DNA from: Pseudomonas sp. F(2018)
GTDB lineage: Bacteria > Pseudomonadota > Gammaproteobacteria > Pseudomonadales > Pseudomonadaceae
NCBI RefSeq assembly: GCF_005508865.1
Contig: NZ_SCOM01000004.1
Coordinates: forward strand, 186,001-250,000
Length of the DNA: 64,000 bases
Direction: 5' to 3'
The stretch's first letter is position 1. Every line of letters begins with the position of its first letter. Positions 17,177 to 25,568 of the stretch are shown in pieces. Both the position numbers and the translations under genes were made by a program. The notes under the pieces are model-generated. The model saw only the letters and a program-made list of their open reading frames with translations. It was not told the origin of the DNA and ran no database searches.

Positions 17177-18705
17177 GCCTGCGTCAATCCATGGCCGGCC
17201 TGCACACCTGGGGCGGCCTGCTGCCCAGCTGGCTGCTCTACGTGATCATCCTGGCCGGCACCATCGCCTGCTTCGACAAGGAGCTGGAGCGCTGGATGCG
17301 CCCGGCCCTGCACCAGAGCGCCGAGTCCAGCATGAGCGCCGACCAGGTGCGCGAGTGGATGCAGCGCCACACCGAGGGCGAGAAGCTGCACGCCTTCTGG
17401 ATGCACGGCCCGAGCGAGCGCGAGCCCTACTGGCGGCTGGGCTGGGAAGTGGACGGCAGCAAGCAGAAGCACAACCACGTCTTCGCCCCGGCCGGCGGCG
17501 AGCCGCTGCCGGAGACGGTCGGCGGCGACTTCTTCTTCCGCCTGCACTACACCCTGCAGGCCGGCAGGGCCGGCGTGTACATCGTCGGCCTGGCCGGCAT
17601 GTTCATGCTGGTGGCGCTGGTGTCCGGGGTGATCATCCATCGCCGCATCTTCAAGGACTTCTTCACCCTGCGTCCCAATGCCAACGGCCAGCGCGCCTGG
17701 CTGGACGCGCACAACCTGTTCGGCGTGGTCGGCTTCCCCTTCCATCTGGTCCTGGCCTACACCGGGGTGGTGATCTTCGTCTCCAGCTACATGCCGGCCG
17801 GCCTGCAGGTGGCCTACCAGAACGACAGCGAGCAGTTCTTCAGCGAGGTGGGCGGTGCCTACCACCGCGAGGAGATGCATCGGCCGGCGCCGCCACCCCT
17901 GTCGCTCAACGCGCTGGTCGACCAGGCCGAGCAGCACTGGGGCGGCAGCGCGGCCGGCTGGATCAGCGTGCACCATCCGGACGACGCCTCGGCGGTGGTT
18001 GAAATCAGCGAGCAGCGGCACCAGTCGCGCATCGGCCGGCCGCTGTCCGAACTGACCTTCGATGCCGCCAGCGGCGAGCTGCTGCACGAGCAGAAGGCGC
18101 CGGCCGGCTACACCACCTACACCTGGCTGGTGGGCCTGCACATGGTGCAGTTCGGCGGCACGCTGATGCGCGGCCTTTACTTCCTCCTCGGCCTGGCCGG
18201 CTGCGCTCTGCTGGTCGGCGGAATCAAGGTCTGGGTGGCCAAGCGCGAGGCCCGCGGCGGTGCTGGCATCGGCGTGGTGCGCGCGCTCAACGGCGCGGTG
18301 TTCGCCGGCCTGCCGCTGGCCAGCCTGGCCCTGCTGTGGGGCAACCGCCTGATTCCGGCCGGGCTGGCCGAGCGCGCCAGCGCCGAGGCCTGGGTGTTCG
18401 CCGGCGCCTGGCTGCTGGTGGCCCTGTGGGCGGTGATCGGCCATCGTCAGCCGCGCCGCCTGCTCAGCCTGCAACTGGCCCTGGGCGCGCTGCTGGCCCT
18501 AGGCCTGCCGCTGCTCAACGGGCTGACCACCGAGCACGGCCATCTGCTGTCCAGCCTGGCGCGTGGTGACTGGCAGCTGGCTGGTATCGACCTGTTCCTG
18601 ATCGTTAGCGGCCTGCTCAGCGCCCTGTGCGCCTGGCGTTTCGCCCAGCCCGCCGCGATTAGGGCGCCGCGCGCGCGCCGGGTGCTGGTCGAGGAGGCCG
18701 TCTGA
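17173..18705 (+). CDS. PepSY-associated TM domain protein (iron-linked)
   Basis: A 510-residue inner-membrane protein of the PepSY_TM family. It opens with the typical MSLRQSMAGLHTWGGLLPSW, then helices at about residues 20-38, 140-160, 185-210 and 330-350, with PepSY-like periplasmic segments between them, and three or four more helices near the C-terminus. HTWGG and VHRRIF/HNLFG histidines are candidate haem or metal ligands. Related proteins include ferric-siderophore reductases such as FoxB or FpvG, so reduction of imported ferric siderophore is plausible. The start ATG at 17173 overlaps the preceding stop. Confidence 0.85.
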   Translation: MSLRQSMAGLHTWGGLLPSWLLYVIILAGTIACFDKELERWMRPALHQSAESSMSADQVREWMQRHTEGEKLHAFWMHGPSEREPYWRLGWEVDGSKQKHNHVFAPAGGEPLPETVGGDFFFRLHYTLQAGRAGVYIVGLAGMFMLVALVSGVIIHRRIFKDFFTLRPNANGQRAWLDAHNLFGVVGFPFHLVLAYTGVVIFVSSYMPAGLQVAYQNDSEQFFSEVGGAYHREEMHRPAPPPLSLNALVDQAEQHWGGSAAGWISVHHPDDASAVVEISEQRHQSRIGRPLSELTFDAASGELLHEQKAPAGYTTYTWLVGLHMVQFGGTLMRGLYFLLGLAGCALLVGGIKVWVAKREARGGAGIGVVRALNGAVFAGLPLASLALLWGNRLIPAGLAERASAEAWVFAGAWLLVALWAVIGHRQPRRLLSLQLALGALLALGLPLLNGLTTEHGHLLSSLARGDWQLAGIDLFLIVSGLLSALCAWRFAQPAAIRAPRARRVLVEEAV

Positions 18706-19028
18706 TGTTGCTGCTCGCTTTCGCCCTGAGCTACCTGGCCATGACCGCCCTCAGCCTGGCCATGAGCCGCCATCACAAGCTGCTGTTGCAAGCCGACCTG
18801 AGCCCGGTGCGCCAGCGCCTGCTGCGCTTACTCGCGCTGTCCGCGCTGGTCGCTGGCCTGAGCCTGTGCTGGCTGGCCGAAGGCGGCGAGATCGGCGCGG
18901 TGTTCTGGCTGTGCCAGCTGATGCTCGCCGGCCTGCTGCTGGTGGCCTTGCTCGCCTGGCGCCAGCGCTGGGTGCTGCCCCTGGCGGCGGTTCTGCCGCT
19001 GGCCGGCGGAGTGGCCGCGCTGGTCTAG
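18705..19028 (+). CDS. DUF3325 domain-containing membrane protein
   Basis: A 107-residue protein with three hydrophobic helices and a basic loop (SRHHKLLLQADLSPVRQRLLR), as in DUF3325. Its ATG overlaps the TGA of the PepSY gene by one base, so the two are translationally coupled. DUF3649, PepSY and DUF3325 genes occur together in iron-acquisition loci; no specific activity is known. Confidence 0.82.
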   Translation: MLLLAFALSYLAMTALSLAMSRHHKLLLQADLSPVRQRLLRLLALSALVAGLSLCWLAEGGEIGAVFWLCQLMLAGLLLVALLAWRQRWVLPLAAVLPLAGGVAALV

Positions 19029-19036
19029 GGGCAGCC

Positions 19037-19909
19037 CTAGCTGCGCGCCGCGCGCAACAGTCCCGGCGCCGCGCCGAAGGCTTCGCGGAAGCGGTTGCTG
19101 AAGTGGCTGGCGCTAGCGAAGCCACAGACCAGGGCGATCTCGCCCAGGGCCAGGTGGCCGTGCTGCAACAGCTCGCGGGCGCGCAGCAGGCGGCGCTGCA
19201 GCACGTAGCGGTGCGGCGGCAGGCCGAAGCTGGTGCGGAACATCCGCGCGAAGTGGTATTCGGACAACGCCGCCAGCTGGGCCAGCTCGCCCAGTGACAG
19301 CGCCTGGTCCAGGTGCTGCCCGATATAGTCCACCAGGCGCCTGCGCAGGTGCGGCGCCAGACCTCCCTTGAGCTTCAGGCCCTGGCGCAGGCCGACCTGG
19401 CTCAGCAGCAGGTGGCTGATCATCTCGTGGGCCAGGCTGCTGGCCAGCAGCCGTTCGCCGGGCTCGTTCCAGTCCAGGCTCACCAGTTGGCGGAATTGCC
19501 CGGCCAGGCGTGGATCCTCGAGAAAGGTGCTCTCGCGCAGCTGCAGCTCGCGCGGCTCGCGGTCGAGCAGGGTGACGGCGCTGGCGGCGAAGCGTTGCGG
19601 GCTGACGTAGAGATGGGCCAGGCGGATGTCGCCGTTGATCACCCAGGACGACTCGTGGCCGGCCGGCAATACGCACAGCTTGTCCGGCGAGCCTTTAGCG
19701 CCAGGGCGTTCGCGGCGGAAGGTGCCGGTGCCACCGGCCAGGTAGCAGGACAGGGTGTGATGGTCGGGGCCCTGGTAGTCGCGGGCGTCGTGATGGTTGG
19801 TCCATAGCGCCGCGGCCAGTTCGTCGCCCAGCTCGGCGCCGCGCAGCAGGCGCGCATTGGGCGAGCTGCTGAGCGACTGGAACACCAGGTTCTGTTCGAG
19901 GCTGGCCAT
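19037..19909 (-). CDS. AraC-family transcriptional regulator
   Basis: A 290-residue regulator. The first 180 residues form an effector/cupin-like domain (DHHTLSCYLAGGTGTFRRERPG, WVINGDIRLAHLYVSP), and the C-terminus is a full AraC helix-turn-helix pair (LSLGELAQLAALSEYHFARMFRTSFGLPPHRYVLQRRL and LGEIALVCGFASASHFSNRFREAFG). The ATG at 19909 is chosen because the open frame upstream to 20476 runs through the divergent transporter gene. It is divergent from the DMT transporter at 20054 and convergent with the iron cassette, so the transporter is the likelier target. Confidence 0.9.
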   Translation of the reverse strand: MASLEQNLVFQSLSSSPNARLLRGAELGDELAAALWTNHHDARDYQGPDHHTLSCYLAGGTGTFRRERPGAKGSPDKLCVLPAGHESSWVINGDIRLAHLYVSPQRFAASAVTLLDREPRELQLRESTFLEDPRLAGQFRQLVSLDWNEPGERLLASSLAHEMISHLLLSQVGLRQGLKLKGGLAPHLRRRLVDYIGQHLDQALSLGELAQLAALSEYHFARMFRTSFGLPPHRYVLQRRLLRARELLQHGHLALGEIALVCGFASASHFSNRFREAFGAAPGLLRAARS

Positions 19910-20053
19910 CGGACTGCGAGTGGTCGGAGAAGATGCCTGCCATCCTACTCCCACGGTGCGGCGCCGCCAGTAGCGGGCGACAGATAAGCGCAAGTTTGTG
20001 CAAGCGCGTGCGGGGCGTCGGGTGGAGACTGGAAGGGTCAACGGAGCCTTGCC

Positions 20054-20956
20054 ATGAACCTGTCGCTGTACCTGCTCACCGTCCTGATCTGGGGCACCAC
20101 CTGGATCGCCCTCAAGCTGCAGCTGGGCGAGGTGGCCATTCCGGTGTCCATCGCCTACCGCTTCGCCCTGGCGGCCGGCGTGCTGTTCGCCCTGCTCCTG
20201 CTCAGCCGCCGCCTGCAGCGCCTCGACCGGCGCGCCCAGCTGCTGTGCATGGCCCAGGGGCTGTGCCTGTTCTGTCTCAACTTCATGTGCTTCTACACCG
20301 CCAGCCAGTGGATCCCCAGCGGCCTGGTGGCGGTGATCTTCTCCACGGCGACCCTGTGGAATGCACTGAATGCGCGGATCTTCATGGGCCGGCGGATCGC
20401 CGCCAACGTGCTGGCCGGCGGTGCGCTGGGGCTGCTCGGCCTGGGCCTGCTGTTCTGGCCGGAGCTGTCGCACCACCAGGCCAGCCGCGAGACCCTGCTC
20501 GGCATCGGCCTGGCCGTGCTCGGCACCCTGTGTTTCTCCGCCGGCAACCTGCTCTCCAGCCTGCAGCAGCAGGCCGGGCTCAAGCCGCTGACCACCAATG
20601 CCTGGGGCATGTTCTACGGTGCGCTGCTGCTGGTCGGCTACTGCCTGGTCGTCGGCGTGCCGTTCACCTTCGAGGCCAACACCCGCTACATCGTCTCGCT
20701 GCTGTACCTGGCGATTCCCGGCTCGGTGATCGGCTTCACCGCCTACCTGACCCTGGTCGGGCGCATGGGGCCGGAGCGCGCGGCTTACTGCACCGTGCTG
20801 TTCCCGGTGGTGGCGCTGAACATCTCGGTGTTCGTCGAGGGCTACCAGTGGACGGCGCCGGCGCTGTTCGGCCTGCTGCTGGTGATGCTCGGCAACGTGC
20901 TGGTGTTCCGCCAGCCCAAGCCGGCGAGCGTGACGCCCGAGCCGGGCAGAGCATAG
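20054..20956 (+). CDS. EamA/DMT-family transporter
   Basis: A 300-residue inner-membrane protein with ten helices in two EamA repeats, starting with the diagnostic LTVLIWGTTWIALKLQLG. The second repeat ends VEGYQWTAPALFGLLLVMLGNVLVFRQP. The substrate is unknown. Divergent transcription with an AraC gene, with 144 nt between the starts, suggests regulated expression. It is the third DMT transporter in the first 21 kb. Confidence 0.87.
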   Translation: MNLSLYLLTVLIWGTTWIALKLQLGEVAIPVSIAYRFALAAGVLFALLLLSRRLQRLDRRAQLLCMAQGLCLFCLNFMCFYTASQWIPSGLVAVIFSTATLWNALNARIFMGRRIAANVLAGGALGLLGLGLLFWPELSHHQASRETLLGIGLAVLGTLCFSAGNLLSSLQQQAGLKPLTTNAWGMFYGALLLVGYCLVVGVPFTFEANTRYIVSLLYLAIPGSVIGFTAYLTLVGRMGPERAAYCTVLFPVVALNISVFVEGYQWTAPALFGLLLVMLGNVLVFRQPKPASVTPEPGRA

Positions 20957-20960
20957 GGAA

Positions 20961-21012
20961 GGTAGGGCGGGCGCAACCCGCGTAGCTGCCAGCGCGGGTT
21001 CGCCCGTCCTAC
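20961..21012. repeat. Intergenic inverted repeat (GTAGGGCGGGC family)
   Basis: The left arm at 20962-20982 and right arm at 20993-21012 are complementary apart from one wobble and one bulged base, with a ten-base loop. The element sits between convergent genes and could act as a transcription barrier. It belongs to the same sequence family as the perfect repeat at 62893-62944. Confidence 0.8.
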
Positions 21013-21044
21013 GCCTGACTTTCGCCGACGCGTTTCGTACGGAA

Positions 21045-22205
21045 CTAGTCCGGCCAGTGCCAGGCCGGCTCGTCGAGCATGCCCTGGCCCTGGACGGCGG
21101 TCTGCCCCAGGCTCTTGTCGAGGACGATGGAGTTGCACTCCGGGTGCTCCTCCAGCGCGGCGATCAGCCGGCGCGCGTGGGACACCACCCACACCTGGGT
21201 ATGTCTGGAGGCCTCGACGATCAGGCGCCCCAGCGCCGGCAGCAGGTCCGGATGCAGGCTGGTCTCGGGCTCGTTGAGCACCATCAGCGAGGGCGGCCGC
21301 GGAGTGAGCAGGGCGGCGACCAGCAGCAGGTAGCGCAGGGTGCCGTCGGACAGCTCGGCGGCCGACAGCGGGCGCAGCAGGCCTTCCTGGCGCAATGCCA
21401 CGCTGAAGCGCCCGCCGGGCTGGAAGTCGATATCCAGCACCGAGCCGGGGAAAGCGTCGGCGATGGCATGTTCCAGCGCTTCACGATCACCGATCTCGCG
21501 GATGGTCTGCAGGGCGGCGGCCAGGTCGCGGCCGTCGTGGTGCAGCACCGGCGTGCGGGTGCCCAGCTGCGGCTGGCGTGCCGGGGCATCGGCGTCGGTG
21601 CGGAAGTGATCGTAGAAACGCCAGCGGCGAATGGTCTCGCGTAGCTGGAATACCTCCGGGCAGCCCGGATCGTTGCCGATCTGGTCGAACAGGCTGTCGT
21701 AGCTGGGCAGATGCTGGGCCAGCACCTGCCAGCTGCGGCCCTCGCGCTGACGGACCATTGGGCCCTCGCGATCCACCAGCAGTGCGGCGGGGCGATAGCA
21801 GGGCCCGGCCCAGATGCATTCGCGCTTGATCTCGGGGTCGAGGGCGAAGGCCGAGCGCGAGGGCTCGGGCAGGCCCAGGGAGATGGCATAGCCGAAGTCC
21901 TCGCCGGCGAAGCCCAGGCGCAGACGCACCACCTCGCTGCGCGGGCCGCCCTGGATCGGCACCTCGCCGGTCTTCATGCGCCGGCTGATCTTCTCCGGCC
22001 CCGCCCACAGCGTGGATTCCAGCCCGCCATCGCGCGCCAGGGCATTGACCACGCCACCGCGCGCCGTCTCGGCCAGCAGGCGCAAGGCCTTGTACAGGTT
22101 GGACTTGCCGCTGCCATTGGCCCCGGTGATCAGGTTGAGGCGGCCGAGCGGCATCACCAGGTTGTTGATGGAGCGGTAGTTGCCGACGGCGAGGGTGTGC
22201 AGCAT
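21045..22205 (-). CDS. AAA family ATPase (AAA_21, RecF/OLD-like)
   Basis: A 386-residue soluble ATPase with P-loop GANGSGKSN (residues 28-36) right after an N-terminal strand, as in RecF/SMC-like ATPases. A SAAELSDGTLRYLLL signature resembling the ABC C-loop and Walker B VLNEPETSLHPDLLPAL follow, then the H-loop VVSHARRLI. No TOPRIM nuclease domain is fused, unlike OLD nucleases, and no nuclease gene is adjacent. Function is unknown; it appears to be a housekeeping-style accessory gene. Confidence 0.85.
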   Translation of the reverse strand: MLHTLAVGNYRSINNLVMPLGRLNLITGANGSGKSNLYKALRLLAETARGGVVNALARDGGLESTLWAGPEKISRRMKTGEVPIQGGPRSEVVRLRLGFAGEDFGYAISLGLPEPSRSAFALDPEIKRECIWAGPCYRPAALLVDREGPMVRQREGRSWQVLAQHLPSYDSLFDQIGNDPGCPEVFQLRETIRRWRFYDHFRTDADAPARQPQLGTRTPVLHHDGRDLAAALQTIREIGDREALEHAIADAFPGSVLDIDFQPGGRFSVALRQEGLLRPLSAAELSDGTLRYLLLVAALLTPRPPSLMVLNEPETSLHPDLLPALGRLIVEASRHTQVWVVSHARRLIAALEEHPECNSIVLDKSLGQTAVQGQGMLDEPAWHWPD

Positions 22206-22230
22206 GGGAGTCGTCCTGACGAGTGCCTGC

Positions 22231-22863
22231 CTATGCTAGCGCGACCCGCGCCTCGACGCGCAGCGGGCCCTGCAGCTCGCGTGCGTCATAGCTGACCAGT
22301 TGCAGCTCGCGCACCGCCAGGCTCAGTGGCGGGCAGTCGCGCAGGGGCGCGGCACGCGCGCGCCATTGCTCGGCGCTGACGGCTTGCCGATAGAGGCCGA
22401 CGGTAAGGTGCGGCACATAGGCGGCCTGGCGGATTTCCCTGGACAGCGGCGCAAGCGCCTGGCGTAGCTGCTCGAGCTGGCCGTCGTCCCGCACGCCAAG
22501 AAAGGCCGCGCTGGCGAAGCTGTCCAGGCCGCCAATCTGCAGCTCGAAGGACGCTGCGTTCAGGCCGGCGAGAGCGCTGTGCTGAGCCTGCAGAACGGCA
22601 GTTCCGATGTCGTCGTCAAGGCATGGCACGGCGCAGGGGAAACCGCAGACGAACAGGCTGATATGCGCCTGGCGCCGCTGCGCCGGATGCAGCCAGTCGC
22701 CAAGCAACCGGCGAGCCTCGTGCAGGCGCCGGAGCACCGCCGGACAGTCCAGCGGAATCGACCAGAGCGCGTAGCGCGGGCGACCGCGGTGCCATTGCGG
22801 ATACTCGTCCAGCAGGCTGGGGAGCAGGGCGGTCGGGGCCTGTAGCGGGTCTGACAGCAACAT
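22231..22863 (-). CDS. 2H phosphoesterase / RNA 2',3'-cyclic phosphodiesterase-like protein
   Basis: A 210-residue cytoplasmic protein with the two H-x-(S/T)-x motifs of the 2H phosphoesterase superfamily: HISL in QAHISLFVCGF and HLTV in VPHLTVGLYR. This matches LigT/ThpR-type 2'-5' RNA ligase-like enzymes, which hydrolyse 2',3'-cyclic phosphates. An ATG at 22863 is used; a TTG at 22881 is also in frame, and neither has a good ribosome-binding site. The physiological RNA is unknown. Confidence 0.82.
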   Translation of the reverse strand: MLLSDPLQAPTALLPSLLDEYPQWHRGRPRYALWSIPLDCPAVLRRLHEARRLLGDWLHPAQRRQAHISLFVCGFPCAVPCLDDDIGTAVLQAQHSALAGLNAASFELQIGGLDSFASAAFLGVRDDGQLEQLRQALAPLSREIRQAAYVPHLTVGLYRQAVSAEQWRARAAPLRDCPPLSLAVRELQLVSYDARELQGPLRVEARVALA

Positions 22864-22925
22864 GTGGGAACCAGGGCGCAACGCAGCGAGTCAAGAAGAG
22901 AACAATACCAACAGGAGTCGCCATC

Positions 22926-23324
22926 ATGCGTGCCCACCCGTTCAAGCGTTATCTCGCTGCCGTCCTCGCCGCCCTCAATCTGCTGATGTTCGCCCAGGTG
23001 CCGCTGGCCAATGCGGCCATGCTCGGCACCCCCGAGGTGCTGCAGGAGCAACGTCAACAGGTCGACCGCGAGCAGCTGCGCGCCATGCTGGATGACCAGC
23101 AGGTGCAGCAGAAACTGCAGGAGATGGGCGTGGATCGCGCCCAGGTCGAGAAGCGCATCGATAGCCTGACGCCGGCCGAGCTGGCCCAGTTCAACCAGCA
23201 GCTGTCTGAGGAGCCGGCCGGCGCCGGCGTGGTCGGGATCATCGTGCTGTTCCTGGTGATCTTCATCATCACCGACATGCTCTGCGCCACCGATATCTTC
23301 AGCTTCGTGAAATGCCTGCGCTGA
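22926..23324 (+). CDS. PA2779 family small membrane protein
   Basis: A 132-residue protein with a signal-like N-terminus (YLAAVLAALNLLMFAQVPLANA), a helical charged middle (EVLQEQRQQVDREQLRAMLDD, repeated Q/R-rich) and a C-terminal hydrophobic helix (GVVGIIVLFLVIFIITDMLCATDIF). This is the layout of the PA2779 family, always found upstream of a PA2778-type peptidase. It overlaps the next gene by 13 nt. An AGGAG ribosome-binding site is present. Function unknown. Confidence 0.88.
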   Translation: MRAHPFKRYLAAVLAALNLLMFAQVPLANAAMLGTPEVLQEQRQQVDREQLRAMLDDQQVQQKLQEMGVDRAQVEKRIDSLTPAELAQFNQQLSEEPAGAGVVGIIVLFLVIFIITDMLCATDIFSFVKCLR

Positions 23325-24277
23325 GGTGGGGGGCTCCGGCCCTCGCCGTGCTGATGCTGCTGACCGGCTGTGCCGGCCAGCAGCTGCAGTTGTCGGCCGG
23401 CAGCGAGCGCTTGCCCGCGCGGGTCGAACTCGGCGATACCCCGTTCTTTCCCCAGGATGACTACCAGTGCGGCCCGGCGGCTCTGGCCACGATGCTGGTG
23501 CAGCGCGGCGTGCAGACCTCGCCCGAGGCGCTGCTGCCGAGCGTCTACCTGCCGGCACGCAAGGGCAGCCTGAAGGTCGAGCTGGTCGCCAGCGCGCGTC
23601 AGCACGGCCAACTGGTCTACCCGCTGCAGCCGAAGCTGGACGCCTTGCTGGCGCAACTGGCGGCGGGCAATCCGGTGCTGGTGATGCAGAACCTGGGGCT
23701 GGACTGGTACCCGCAATGGCACTTCGCGGTGGCCGTCGGCTACGACCGTGAGCGCCAGCAGCTGATCCTGCGCTCGGCACGAACCAAGCGCTGGACCACC
23801 GATTTCACCGACTTCGACCGCACCTGGGCGCGCGCCGGGCGCTGGGCGGTGCTGACCCTGCCGCCGGATCGTCTACCGGCGCAGCCGCAGCTGAGCTCAT
23901 GGATGCAGGCTGCCAGCGATCTGGAGCAGACCGGCCAGCGCGAAGCGGCCGCCACGGCCTATCGGACGGCGCTGCAGCAGTGGCCCGACGAGCCGCTGCC
24001 CGGCTTCGCCATGGCCAATCTGCTGCATGCAGCGGGCGACCGCGCAGGTGCCGAGCAACAGTTACGCGACAGCCTGAGCCGCCGTGGCGATTTCGCCGCC
24101 GGCTGGTTCAACCTGTCGGAGATGCTCAACGAGCGCGGCTGCGTGTCCCAGGCAAGCGCCGCCAGAGCCTGTGCGCGCCGCCTGGCGCCGGATGATCGGC
24201 ACCTCGGCGCGCCGCTGTCGGCAGCCGGCAACGCGACGGGCGAGTGCCAGGCCTTGCCCGATTGCGCGGTCCGTTAG
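23312..24277 (+). CDS. PA2778 family C39-type cysteine peptidase lipoprotein with TPR-like tail
   Basis: A 321-residue lipoprotein (lipobox LLTGC, Cys20). A C39-like papain-fold domain follows with catalytic Cys53 in DDYQCGPAALATML and His137 in YPQWHFAVAVGYD; Gln51-Cys53 resembles the oxyanion arrangement of C39 proteases. Residues 195-300 form TPR-like helices. C39 domains usually cleave double-glycine leader peptides, but here the enzyme would act in the periplasm. Overlap with the PA2779 gene implies joint function. Confidence 0.88.
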   Translation: MPALRWGAPALAVLMLLTGCAGQQLQLSAGSERLPARVELGDTPFFPQDDYQCGPAALATMLVQRGVQTSPEALLPSVYLPARKGSLKVELVASARQHGQLVYPLQPKLDALLAQLAAGNPVLVMQNLGLDWYPQWHFAVAVGYDRERQQLILRSARTKRWTTDFTDFDRTWARAGRWAVLTLPPDRLPAQPQLSSWMQAASDLEQTGQREAAATAYRTALQQWPDEPLPGFAMANLLHAAGDRAGAEQQLRDSLSRRGDFAAGWFNLSEMLNERGCVSQASAARACARRLAPDDRHLGAPLSAAGNATGECQALPDCAVR

Positions 24278-24648
24278 CCCGGGCGCGTGCGGGAAATGTG
24301 CAGCGCCAGCAGCAGGGCCGCCGGATAACAGAGGTAGTGGAAGAAGAACAACAGCAGGCCCATGTCGCCGGGCTCGTCCTTCAGCCACATCAGGCCGAGG
24401 ATCACCAGGTAGAGCAGGCCCAGCAGCAGGCTGTACAGCGCCACCAGCAGCCAGCGCTCGGCCGCTTGCGGGCGGCGCTTCTCGAGCCAGGCGAAGGCGG
24501 CGCACAGTGCCCAGGCACTGAGCAGTGCCGCCAGCAGCGTGGCGGGCATGCCGCCGATCTTCAACGGCACGCGTAGCAGGACATTGAGCAGAAACGCTGC
24601 CGCCGTCGCACCCAGGACGTAGCGGTAGAGCGGGAAGCGGCGTGGCAT
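24274..24648 (-). CDS. Small multi-pass membrane protein, unknown function
   Basis: A 124-residue protein with four predicted helices (YVLGATAAAFLLNVLL, ATLLAALLSAWALCAAFAWL, WLLVALYSLLLGLLYLVILGLMW, LLLFFFHYLCYPAALLLALHI). I recognise no family. It converges with the PA2778 gene, overlapping by four bases, and is nine bases downstream of the SDR gene on the same strand, so co-transcription with it is likely. Confidence 0.7.
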   Translation of the reverse strand: MPRRFPLYRYVLGATAAAFLLNVLLRVPLKIGGMPATLLAALLSAWALCAAFAWLEKRRPQAAERWLLVALYSLLLGLLYLVILGLMWLKDEPGDMGLLLFFFHYLCYPAALLLALHISRTRPG

Positions 24649-24657
24649 GGCGGTGCC

Positions 24658-25488
24658 TCAGAGTTGGGTGTCGAGGCCGAAGCGCCTGCTCAGCATGCGG
24701 TCCATCAGCTTGCGCGGCAGCAGGCGGTTGATCAGTGGCAGGCTGCGGCTGCCATTGCCGATGCGCAGCAGGGCGGGGCGCTCGGCCTGGCGCACGGCGG
24801 CCAGGAGAGTGGCGGCGAACTCGGCGGCCGGCGTCGGCTTCTCTTGCGAGGCATTGGCGCGGGCGCGGATGCCCTCGCGCACCGGCCACCAGGGCGACTG
24901 TTCGTTGACCAGCTGTTCGGCGCTGTGGCTGGCATTGCTGCCGAAGCTGGACTCGATGGCGCCAGGCTGCACTTCCATCACCTGGATGCCGAAGGGCGCC
25001 AGCTCCAGGCGCAGGGCGCCGGAGAGGGCATGCACGGCGGCCTTGGAGGCACAGTAGGCGCCGGCGAAGGGGGTGATCAGCACGCTGGAGATGCTGCCGA
25101 TATTGATCACCAGGCCGCGGCTGGCGCGCAGCAGCGGGAAGCAGGCGCGGGTCAGCTCGACCAGGCTGAACACGTTGGTCTCGAACTGCTGGCGCATGCC
25201 CTCGGCGCCACCGTCGAGCAGCGGGCCCATGGCGCCGTAGCCGGCATTGTTGATCAGCACGTCGAGGCGCCCGGCCTCGCTCTGCACGCGCTCGACGGCG
25301 CGCTGCACGGCCACCGCGTCATTGACGTCCAGCGCCACCGCGACGAAGCCGGCGGCAGTCAGGCCGGCGAGATCCTGGGGTTTGCGGGCGCAGGCCCAGA
25401 CCTGGTAGCCGGCGGCCTTGAAGGCGTCAGCCAGGGCGCGGCCGATGCCGCTGGAGCAACCGGTGATCAGGACTACGGGCTGGGTCAT
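24658..25488 (-). CDS. Short-chain dehydrogenase/reductase
   Basis: A 276-residue classical SDR: the cofactor loop TGCSSGIGRAL (near residues 9-19), NNAGYG, the catalytic serine in NIGSISS, and YCASK with the Tyr/Lys pair. ARK after strand two suggests NADPH preference. The ATG at 25488 has AAGGAG five bases upstream and is chosen over an in-frame GTG at 25494. Substrate unknown; it is followed closely by a small membrane protein gene. Confidence 0.9.
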   Translation of the reverse strand: MTQPVVLITGCSSGIGRALADAFKAAGYQVWACARKPQDLAGLTAAGFVAVALDVNDAVAVQRAVERVQSEAGRLDVLINNAGYGAMGPLLDGGAEGMRQQFETNVFSLVELTRACFPLLRASRGLVINIGSISSVLITPFAGAYCASKAAVHALSGALRLELAPFGIQVMEVQPGAIESSFGSNASHSAEQLVNEQSPWWPVREGIRARANASQEKPTPAAEFAATLLAAVRQAERPALLRIGNGSRSLPLINRLLPRKLMDRMLSRRFGLDTQL

Positions 25489-25568
25489 GGGCACTCCTTG
25501 TCTCGCGAGGAAGGGGAGGCCCGATCATAACCACTCCCGGCGCCGGCGTAGTGGCCCAGCAGGCCAGA

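Noticed and set aside
21045..22205. AAA ATPase as a defence (OLD/Gabija-like) gene
   Set aside because: No TOPRIM, nuclease, helicase or toxin gene next to it, GC content like the surroundings, and placed among housekeeping genes.
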